Shown: positions 6,887-10,985 of the stretch, one piece after another
How positions within the stretch are numbered: position 1 is the stretch's first letter
Layout: each line of letters opens with the position of its first letter
Origin: Candidatus Thorarchaeota archaeon
GTDB lineage: Archaea; Asgardarchaeota; Thorarchaeia; Thorarchaeales; Thorarchaeaceae
Length of the DNA: 10,985 nt
Direction of reading: 5' to 3'
Assembly: GCA_016839345.1 (NCBI GenBank)
Contig: JAEOUL010000222.1
Location: 1 to 10,985 of the forward strand
Program-made: the position numbers and the translations under genes
Notes under the pieces: model-generated
The model's input: only the letters and a program-made list of their open reading frames with translations
Told to the model about the DNA's origin: nothing
Database searches by the model: none

Positions 6887-7717
6887 CTATGCCATGTCAT
6901 CCTTGTAAGGTCTTAAAGCCCTCGCCAAATTACCAGAGTCAGTAAAATCTACTTTCAATTCAGGGAATTCTAAACTTAGAACATCCCGTAGTCTTTTCAT
7001 TCCAGGCTCCTCCGTAGCAAAAGCACCTAGTTCCAGAGTATTGATGCTCTCTTCATTTGCCAGCAATCTAATCTCTGGCGAGAGTTCTCCTGTGACCAAT
7101 GTTTCCAAATCTTGATTCTTTGCGTTAATAATCTCGGGCATGTCTACAATATTCCCTGCTATCACAAGCACATCTCCAACTTCATCATCGAGGTTTCCTG
7201 AGAATAAAACAGTGTCTAGATTCAGCTTTCCTGCGATATAATTTACGAAGCCTGAATGGTTTTTGACTCCTGGTGGTTTACACGCTCTTCCGATTCCTAC
7301 CAGATCTCCAAAATCACCCTCAGTCATGAAATCTCCTGTTCGCTTCAAACCAAGAGTTTCAACAAGTCTATCGTTGAGACCATCCTTAGTACATAGCCAG
7401 CCACTGCCAACCACATAAGAGGAGATGTAGTTCTTTGCCAGTAATCTCACCCTCACGAGATCTAAACCTGAAAGACGGTCGATGACAAATGGAAAAAGCG
7501 GGCGATATGTGATTAAAAGATTCGCTTTGTCTTGTGTGGCCTTTGTAACAACACGTGCAGATGGATATGTTGCAATCAGAACTCTGTTGATGGTTGTGTT
7601 TGTTTGTTCAGTTTCAGTCTGAGGACCAATCTCTACTCGACTCTCAAGTCCTCGAACGGTTAGCTCTTTTGGAGATAATTCATGCAAGCGTTTTACAATA
7701 TCTAGGAGAGTGGTCAT
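6887..7717 (-). CDS. NIF3-fold protein with degenerate metal site
   Basis: This 276-residue protein matches the NIF3 (GTP cyclohydrolase I type 2/YbgI) fold in segment order. GLESRVEIG (23-31) is followed by strand NRVLIATYPSARVVTKATQDKANLLITYRPLFP (44-76), which corresponds to the family strand ending in THHPLIF. GSGWLCTKDGLNDRLVETLGL (104-124) aligns with the HTNLD...GLND block. LVTGELSPEIRLLANEESINTLELGAFATEEPGMKRL (207-243) aligns with the TGE...GHYATE block. The two histidines of HHP are Tyr71-Arg72, the aspartate of HTNLD is missing, and the histidine of GHYATE is Ala232; only Glu236 remains. A dimetal hydrolase activity is therefore unlikely. Even in intact members the true function is debated. 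GGGTAATG precedes the ATG. It is convergent with the DUF89 gene (12 bases apart) and downstream of the charged-repeat gene. Confidence 0.75.
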   Translation of the reverse strand: MTTLLDIVKRLHELSPKELTVRGLESRVEIGPQTETEQTNTTINRVLIATYPSARVVTKATQDKANLLITYRPLFPFVIDRLSGLDLVRVRLLAKNYISSYVVGSGWLCTKDGLNDRLVETLGLKRTGDFMTEGDFGDLVGIGRACKPPGVKNHSGFVNYIAGKLNLDTVLFSGNLDDEVGDVLVIAGNIVDMPEIINAKNQDLETLVTGELSPEIRLLANEESINTLELGAFATEEPGMKRLRDVLSLEFPELKVDFTDSGNLARALRPYKDDMA

Positions 7718-7761
7718 GACATTACCCTGCCTAGTGTCGACTGATGATAATGACAGTCTTA

Positions 7762-7768
7762 TTTTTTT
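7762..7768. other. T7 tract (A7 on the minus strand) upstream of the NIF3-like gene
   Basis: In the 69-base gap between two minus-strand genes, the minus strand reads CAAAAAAATAAG about 45 bases before the NIF3-like ATG. It may include a weak TATA-like element for that gene. On the plus strand it is a T-run, but no plus-strand gene ends nearby. Confidence 0.25.
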
Positions 7769-7786
7769 GCATGACCTCTGAACTAT

Positions 7787-8227
7787 CTACTCGACGTCCT
7801 CTTCATCGATGTCCTCTTCGTAGGAGTACAAATCTTCAAGAGTGATATCCTCTAACTCAGGCTCTTCTTCAATGACTTCGAGCTCTGGTTCCTTCTCTTT
7901 CTTTGGCTTCTTCTTAGGTTCAGGTTCCTCTTCAATAACCTCAAGCTCTGGTTCATCTTCAAAGATTTCAAGTTCAGGTTCTTCATCAATTAATTCGAGT
8001 TCGGGCTCCTCTTTCCTCTTCTTTGGCTTCTTCTTTTCCGCCTTCTTCTTCTTCTTTTTCCTGACTGGAGCCACCATTGCTGGAGCGACAGCTTTCCTCT
8101 TGAGACTCCTCAGTTTGGTTTTTGCTATGTGGACTTTTCTCATTCTTCTGAAGTCTAGTTGTTGGGGATTTTGAGTCCGTCTGAGTCTAGTCAATTCTCT
8201 CTTCAGAGTCTTTTCCTTGTTAACCAT
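7787..8227 (-). CDS. Highly charged Lys/Glu repeat protein, function unknown
   Basis: The function of this 146-residue protein is not recognised. The first 45 residues are strongly basic and probably helical (KRELTRLRRTQNP, RRMRKVHIAKTKLRSLKRK). A Lys-rich linker follows (RKKKKKKAEKKKPKKRK, 56-72). From residue 74 come six EPE-starting units (EPELE then a hydrophobic pair and acids) at 74, 83, 92, 101, 113 and 122: nine-residue periodicity, with one unit (101) diverged into Lys-rich sequence and lengthened to 12. The C-terminus is acidic (EEDIDEEDVE). There is no signal peptide or membrane segment. It is real: the minus strand has a TATA box (8268-8275), a GGTGA ribosome site close to the ATG, and a long frame. 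The basic head could bind nucleic acid and the acidic repeats a basic partner, but this is inference. Confidence 0.75.
   Translation of the reverse strand: MVNKEKTLKRELTRLRRTQNPQQLDFRRMRKVHIAKTKLRSLKRKAVAPAMVAPVRKKKKKKAEKKKPKKRKEEPELELIDEEPELEIFEDEPELEVIEEEPEPKKKPKKEKEPELEVIEEEPELEDITLEDLYSYEEDIDEEDVE
7847..8008 (-). repeat. 27-bp tandem coding repeats
   Basis: Six copies of a unit encoding EPELExIEE-like nonapeptides, spaced 27 bases apart with one 36-base interval, lie inside the charged protein gene. Copies have diverged at the DNA level but keep the Glu-Pro start, so length variation by slippage between strains would be expected. Confidence 0.7.
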
Positions 8228-8238
8228 CGGTATTCACC

Positions 8239-8255
8239 GTCGCGTTCAATGCGAC
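8239..8255. promoter_or_regulatory. Inverted repeat in the divergent promoter region
   Basis: GTCGC (8239-8243) and GCGAC (8251-8255) are perfect inverted copies around seven bases, at the predicted transcription start of the charged-repeat gene and about 100 bases from the start of the divergent regulator gene. A binding site for that ribbon-helix-helix regulator is a natural guess. Confidence 0.35.
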
Positions 8256-8267
8256 ACTCTGTGATTG

Positions 8268-8275
8268 TTTTATAA
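8268..8275 (-). promoter_or_regulatory. TATA box of the charged-repeat gene
   Basis: The minus strand reads TTATAAAA about 41 bases before the ATG at 8227, a good archaeal TATA box placing the start near 8245 with a leader of about 18 bases containing the GGTGA site. It is nearly symmetric (TTTTATAA on the plus strand) and might also serve the divergent regulator gene with a longer leader of about 50 bases. Confidence 0.6.
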
Positions 8276-8350
8276 CTGTGTCGGGCATTATCCGTGACAA
8301 CCCTTTTCTCTTTCATTGTACGTGCAAGTACTGCCTGTGATGTGATGAAT

Positions 8351-8863
8351 ATGGGCAAGAAAAAAGTTGAAAGTATACGCCTAAGACTCGAGAAGGATCT
8401 TCTTGATAGGATTGATCAGATTGCAGGTGAGCGAGGACGACAGAGATTCATACATGATGCTATCCTGGGACGACTTGATGAAGAACTACCTCCTGTTGTG
8501 TACGATTTGATTCGCGAGGTAGATGACCTCAAGGCAAGAGTGACATTTCTCGAGAGCGTAAAATCTGCTGGTGTGCGTCTAAGTGAACTAAATGATATTG
8601 CACGAAACGAACTCTGTCTTGATGAGATTGATCGTAAGTTACTTGCCTACTTTATTAGACACGAAGGAGCAACTACTCCCGAATTGGCTGAGGATGCACT
8701 TGACAAACAAGTCAACCGCAGAACAGTTCGAGATAGAATTGTCAAACTCAACAATCGTTCTACGAAGTTGTTTGGAAAACCTATTCTGGAATTTCAGAAA
8801 GGTCTAGTAAACAACAAGCGTGGAGCCTGGTGGATTACGAATATTGAACTAGTAGTTGTCTAA
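8351..8863 (+). CDS. Transcription regulator: ribbon-helix-helix plus winged-helix domain
   Basis: This 170-residue cytosolic DNA-binding protein has two domains. Residues 4-45 form a ribbon-helix-helix unit (KVESIRLRLEKDLLDRIDQIAGERGRQRFIHDAILGRLDEEL) with the alternating VESIRLRL strand. A helical, possibly coiled-coil linker follows (IREVDDLKARVTFLESV, 54-70). From about 89 to 170 a winged-helix-like domain is seen: LDEIDRKLLAYFIRHEGATTPELAEDAL, then recognition-helix-like VNRRTVRDRIVKLN and a wing ending in RGAWWITNIEL. The pairing of these domains in one short chain is less usual than either alone. The frame is open from 8294, but ATG 8351 gives the start expected for the first strand, and GTGATG just upstream fits the archaeal ribosome binding site. 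It is divergent from the charged-repeat gene, with an inverted repeat in the shared gap. Confidence 0.82.
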   Translation: MGKKKVESIRLRLEKDLLDRIDQIAGERGRQRFIHDAILGRLDEELPPVVYDLIREVDDLKARVTFLESVKSAGVRLSELNDIARNELCLDEIDRKLLAYFIRHEGATTPELAEDALDKQVNRRTVRDRIVKLNNRSTKLFGKPILEFQKGLVNNKRGAWWITNIELVVV

Positions 8864-8877
8864 TCAGTAGGCAAATC

Positions 8878-8883
8878 TTTATA
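8878..8883 (+). promoter_or_regulatory. TATA box of tRNA-Arg(CCG)
   Basis: TTTATA lies 24-29 bases before the mature 5' end of the tRNA at 8907, the normal archaeal distance, so transcription begins within a few bases of the tRNA. Confidence 0.65.
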
Positions 8884-8906
8884 GAAACCACAATCGAAAG
8901 CCCCTT

Positions 8907-8984
8907 GGGGCCGTAGTCTAGCATGGATAAGGCACCAGCCTCCGGAGTTGGTAATCCCCGGTTCGAATCCGGGCGGTCCCGCCA
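8907..8984 (+). tRNA. tRNA-Arg, anticodon CCG
   Basis: A complete cloverleaf. Acceptor stem GGGGCCG pairs with CGGTCCC (one G-U). Anticodon stem CCAGC/GTTGG encloses loop CTCCGGA, with anticodon CCG at 8942-8944 reading CGG. The T arm CCCGG-TTCGAAT-CCGGG is perfect. Discriminator G is at 8981 and CCA is encoded at 8982-8984. There is no intron. A T-run at 8988-8992 follows as likely terminator. It differs from the tRNA at 9795 at only two of 78 positions: one D-loop base (8923) and the first anticodon base (8942). Confidence 0.96.
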
Positions 8985-8987
8985 CCG

Positions 8988-8992
8988 TTTTT
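8988..8992 (+). terminator. T-run after tRNA-Arg(CCG)
   Basis: Five Ts begin four bases after the encoded CCA, a typical archaeal tRNA transcript end. Confidence 0.5.
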
Positions 8993-9011
8993 CTTGAAAT
9001 ATTGCTCGCTC

Positions 9012-9028
9012 GGAGTTTAAAAGACTCC
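9012..9028 (+). promoter_or_regulatory. TATA box inside a perfect inverted repeat
   Basis: TTTAAAA (9016-9022) lies 41 bases before the ATG of the next gene and is the best TATA candidate. It is embedded in GGAGT (9012-9016) and ACTCC (9024-9028), perfect inverted copies. A protein bound there would block the TATA-binding protein. In an RNA reading through from the tRNA it could form a five-bp hairpin. Confidence 0.45.
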
Positions 9029-9062
9029 AAAATCAGTAAATTACGATAGTGAGGTAATTCAC

Positions 9063-9269
9063 ATGAGCTTTACAAAGGAAAACGGTTCATCAGCAGACCG
9101 AGTAGTGCGCAGATTCACGAAATATCTCAATGGACCGGTTGGAAAGACAGTCCTTGATAATCTGGAAGAGGGCGAAAGTTTCATTCTTCAGACTTCTGAG
9201 CACACACTTCGAGTCACAAAGACAAGAGGGCGTGCTGTGGTTGAGCTTCTTCAGATGCAGCTTGCGTAG
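9063..9269 (+). CDS. Small protein of unknown function
   Basis: A 68-residue soluble protein that I do not recognise. The N-terminal half looks helical (SADRVVRRFTKYLNGPVGKTVLDNL, 10-34); the second half looks like a beta hairpin (ESFILQTSEHTLRVTKTRGRAVVELLQ, 38-64) with alternating hydrophobic residues. There is no Cys, signal peptide or membrane segment. GAGGT eight bases before the ATG and a TATA box 41 bases upstream support expression. The GAGGT lies between GTGA and TCAC arms (9049-9062), so the ribosome site could be partly paired. It sits alone between the two tRNA-Arg genes with the small membrane protein. Confidence 0.7.
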   Translation: MSFTKENGSSADRVVRRFTKYLNGPVGKTVLDNLEEGESFILQTSEHTLRVTKTRGRAVVELLQMQLA

Positions 9270-9291
9270 AATTGAAGCGAATTATCCAAGA

Positions 9292-9299
9292 ACTTAAGT
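9292..9299. promoter_or_regulatory. Palindromic TTAAGT element, possible promoter
   Basis: ACTTAAGT is an 8-bp palindrome 34-41 bases before the membrane-protein ATG. It contains a weak TATA-like TTAAGT at about the right distance for a short leader with GAGGGGA as ribosome binding site. Confidence 0.3.
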
Positions 9300-9332
9300 G
9301 TCCCACGAAGCTAGAAAGCTTGAGGGGAATAT

Positions 9333-9719
9333 ATGGATCCATTGACGGACATAATTGTCGTTGCAGTTATGATAATATCTTTGCTTCCCAACATAGTAAT
9401 TCAAGGAGAAAAAGTAAGAAGTGCAATTGAAACACTGGGTTCTCCCCAATATCTTTTCAAACCGAGAACATGGTATGAAAATTGGGCTCATCGTGTACTC
9501 GAAGGACCTAATTCAAATCTTGCATCAGCTCTCATCTTCATTATCCCTATTTTGATAGGCGTGATATGGGTTCGTTTCTGGGTCTTAGTACCTTCATGGC
9601 ATTCATTTTGGTATGCAATTATCGTGTTCCAGTTTTTTTTAATCCACTTTTCTTCCATGGTCATCCGTTTAGTCATTGTTAGGCGAACTAAACGCTATGT
9701 ACGAGAAGAACAACTCTGA
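9333..9719 (+). CDS. Small membrane protein of unknown function
   Basis: A 128-residue protein with three likely membrane helices, at about 5-23 (TDIIVVAVMIISLLPNIVI), 65-87 (SALIFIIPILIGVIWVRFWVLV) and 92-116. A soluble loop of about 40 residues with several charges (GEKVRSAIETLGSPQYLFKPRTWYENWAHRVLEG) lies between the first two, and a basic/acidic tail RRTKRYVREEQL follows. The tail is probably cytoplasmic by the positive-inside rule, which puts the N-terminus outside if three helices are correct. A strong ribosome binding site, GAGGGGA, precedes the ATG. No family is recognised. It is 63 bases after the small gene at 9063 and could be cotranscribed with it. Confidence 0.72.
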   Translation: MDPLTDIIVVAVMIISLLPNIVIQGEKVRSAIETLGSPQYLFKPRTWYENWAHRVLEGPNSNLASALIFIIPILIGVIWVRFWVLVPSWHSFWYAIIVFQFFLIHFSSMVIRLVIVRRTKRYVREEQL

Positions 9720-9766
9720 TGTTGACATGATTCCTTCCAAATAATCTGTTTTCACAACGAAGACTC

Positions 9767-9772
9767 TTTAAG
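9767..9772 (+). promoter_or_regulatory. TATA-like box of tRNA-Arg(GCG)
   Basis: TTTAAG lies 23-28 bases before the mature 5' end at 9795, the same spacing as for the first tRNA. Confidence 0.55.
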
Positions 9773-9794
9773 TTGAAGAAGGTCCCCGATGAAT

Positions 9795-9872
9795 GGGGCC
9801 GTAGTCTAGCCTGGATAAGGCACCAGCCTGCGGAGTTGGTAATCCCCGGTTCGAATCCGGGCGGTCCCGCCA
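9795..9872 (+). tRNA. tRNA-Arg, anticodon GCG
   Basis: A complete cloverleaf identical to the tRNA at 8907 except for two bases. The anticodon loop is CTGCGGA, with GCG at 9830-9832 reading CGC and CGU. Acceptor GGGGCCG/CGGTCCC, T arm CCCGG-TTCGAAT-CCGGG, discriminator G and encoded CCA (9870-9872) are all present. No intron. The T-rich TTCTTTCT follows directly. The pair presumably arose by duplication followed by an anticodon change. Confidence 0.96.
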
Positions 9873-9893
9873 TTCTTTCTCAGGACACGAACC

Positions 9894-9899
9894 TTAAAT
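9894..9899 (+). promoter_or_regulatory. Possible TATA box of the M24-like gene
   Basis: TTAAAT within CCTTAAATG lies about 50 bases before the ATG at 9948, predicting a leader of about 25 bases. A palindrome, GACCTGAAGGTC (9902-9913), directly follows it. Confidence 0.4.
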
Positions 9900-9901
9900 G
9901 T

Positions 9902-9913
9902 GACCTGAAGGTC
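9902..9913. promoter_or_regulatory. Palindrome just downstream of a TATA box
   Basis: GACCT and AGGTC are perfect inverted copies with a two-base centre, placed between the TATA box and the predicted start of the M24-like gene, a position where a bound repressor would block initiation. No regulator can be assigned. Confidence 0.3.
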
Positions 9914-9947
9914 GACAGACACACCTAGCTATCGAGATGCCTTCAAC

Positions 9948-10985
9948 ATGCAATTTACACCGCAACGTCTAGAGAAAGTCCACAAAGCTATGCAGCGAGA
10001 TGAGATTGACGTACTCATCATCACTCGAAGACAAGACATTCAATACCTAACGGGGTATCAGCATAGTGGTACAGATGGACTCATTGCATGTGTTATTTCA
10101 AAGAACCATCAACCACAACTGATTATTCCTGATTTACAAGGATCTATAACATCTCGTGAATCGATTATGGCCCGGATAAGACCTTTTGCAGAAACTCCTG
10201 TCGAGAGCTGGTCTCGAACGCATGGTGCTGCATTTTGGAATCAGATAACAGGTCTTCTTCGTGAGATAGGTCAAGCTGGCGGGATGATTGGTCTGCAACA
10301 AGATTGGTTATCTGTGCGAGAGTTTGAAAAGCTGAAACTGGCACTTCCAGATGCAGGTTTCAAGGACTTCTCACAATCACTTTGGGAACTTAGATACATC
10401 AAGGATGCAGCTGAGATTGATTCAATACTTCAGGCTATTACAATTGGTGAGATTGGGATTCGAACTGCTCTTGAAATTGTTGCGACTGGGAAATCAGAGG
10501 AAGAACTCTCTCTTGAGATAGAAGCTGCAATGAGGAAAGCTGGTGGTCAACTGCATGGAATACGTGCAGCAGTACTTTCAGGAGAAAATGCACGGCTTCC
10601 ATTTGTTCAACCAGGAGCTGGTCGGATCAATAGCAATGACCTTGTAGTTTTGGACATGATAGTAAGTCATTCAGGATATTTTTGTGAAGTTGCAAGAACA
10701 ATTCATCTTGGTCGTCCTTCCAAAAAACAACGAAAGTTGTTCGATTACGTTGTGAACGCTAGAAAGGTTATGGAGAAACAAATTCGTCCTAGAGCATCAG
10801 TTAAGGAAGTAGCTGAGAAGGTAATGAAGAAACTCGGAAGGAGCTTCCCATCAGACATCCTCATTCAACCATTTGGAAATTCAATTGGCCTGGATTTGTA
10901 TGAACCACCTTATTTGACAGTAGATAGCCAACAATCATTGACAAATAATATGGTGTTTTCAATTCATCCTACTGCATATGTTAAA
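9948..10985 (+). CDS. M24/aminopeptidase P-like protein, 3' end outside window, metal ligands replaced
   Basis: 346 codons are visible, open to the window edge. The ATG at 9948 is the only start after an in-frame stop at 9906. Residues 1-140 resemble the creatinase/prolidase N-terminal domain (MQRDEIDVLIITRRQDIQYLTGYQHSG, 15-41). The pita-bread catalytic domain begins at LWELRYIKDAAEI (145-157). Family blocks are recognisable but altered. The usual SGxNxxxPH reads SGENARLPF (211-219). VLDMIVSHSGYFCEVARTIHLG (234-255) keeps the first Asp (236) but has Glu247 for the second. FGNSIGLDLYEPP (309-321) has Asn311 for the GHGIG histidine and Tyr for the HEPP histidine. MVFSIHPTAY (335-344) has His340 for the metal Glu. 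Normal prolidase or aminopeptidase chemistry is therefore doubtful. It may be a non-metal creatinase-like hydrolase or a binding protein. Confidence 0.85.
   Translation, partial: MQFTPQRLEKVHKAMQRDEIDVLIITRRQDIQYLTGYQHSGTDGLIACVISKNHQPQLIIPDLQGSITSRESIMARIRPFAETPVESWSRTHGAAFWNQITGLLREIGQAGGMIGLQQDWLSVREFEKLKLALPDAGFKDFSQSLWELRYIKDAAEIDSILQAITIGEIGIRTALEIVATGKSEEELSLEIEAAMRKAGGQLHGIRAAVLSGENARLPFVQPGAGRINSNDLVVLDMIVSHSGYFCEVARTIHLGRPSKKQRKLFDYVVNARKVMEKQIRPRASVKEVAEKVMKKLGRSFPSDILIQPFGNSIGLDLYEPPYLTVDSQQSLTNNMVFSIHPTAYVK

Noticed and set aside
7842..8174. Plus-strand Ser/Phe-rich 110-codon frame
   Set aside because: It is the mirror of the Lys/Glu repeat gene; serine and phenylalanine runs arise from reading GAA/AAG-rich codons in reverse.
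8901..8910. CCCCTTGGGG palindrome at the 5' end of the first tRNA
   Set aside because: Half of it is simply the acceptor strand. The two-base loop cannot form a hairpin, and the upstream C's are probably at or before the transcription start. A CCCC also precedes the second tRNA (9784-9787), but with no other shared flank.
8907..9872. tRNA pair as attL/attR of an integrated element
   Set aside because: Integration usually duplicates only part of a tRNA gene. Here both copies are complete, have different anticodons and their own promoters, and no integrase lies between them.
9688..9873. Minus-strand 61-codon frame beginning MAGPPGFEPG
   Set aside because: It is the antisense translation of the tRNA at 9795-9872; this GPPGFEPG peptide is a well-known annotation artefact.
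1..10985. CRISPR arrays, insertion sequences, prophage or toxin-antitoxin modules
   Set aside because: No regularly spaced repeats, transposase or integrase motifs, or antitoxin-toxin gene pairs were seen; the ribbon-helix-helix genes have no adjacent toxin-like partner.

Overview
The window reads as archaeal chromosome. It carries a bifunctional fructose-1,6-bisphosphate aldolase/phosphatase, a short archaeal-type triosephosphate isomerase, two intron-less tRNA-Arg genes with encoded CCA, TATA-box promoters about 26 bases upstream of both tRNAs, GGTGAT-like ribosome binding sites, and several ribbon-helix-helix regulators. The lineage cannot be fixed from sequence reading. Moderate GC and the gene mix would suit an Asgard (for example Thorarchaeota-like) or another mesophilic archaeon, but that is a guess.

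Layout: (1) 28-1176 (+) FBP aldolase/phosphatase, ended by a strong hairpin and facing a convergent GT87-type polyprenol-phosphate-sugar glycosyltransferase (1232-2596, -). (2) A small parvulin prolyl isomerase (-) is divergent from a medium-chain zinc-binding dehydrogenase (+) at 2738-4181. (3) A 76-residue ribbon-helix-helix protein, then a protein with an acidic N-terminal tail and an SCP2-like domain (4263-5177, +). (4) Triosephosphate isomerase and a DUF89 metal-dependent phosphatase, an apparent operon (5251-6874, +). (5) A NIF3-fold protein lacking most metal ligands, and a highly charged Lys/Glu-repeat protein, both on the minus strand (6887-8227). (6) A ribbon-helix-helix plus winged-helix regulator (8351-8863, +). 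(7) Two near-identical tRNA-Arg genes (anticodons CCG and GCG) bracketing two small orphan genes (8907-9872). (8) The start of an M24/aminopeptidase P-like protein that runs off the window and has replaced the usual metal ligands.

How the genes fit together: FBP aldolase/phosphatase and triosephosphate isomerase are consecutive steps of archaeal gluconeogenesis, and the DUF89 phosphatase next to tpi could be a sugar-phosphate repair enzyme. The rest is general housekeeping (surface glycosylation, protein folding, regulation, translation). I do not see a mobile element, CRISPR array, defence island or obvious multi-gene new system. The least ordinary items are the two enzyme-fold proteins with dismantled metal sites (NIF3-like and M24-like), the tRNA-Arg pair with a one-base anticodon switch, the charged-repeat protein, and several short palindromes at promoters.
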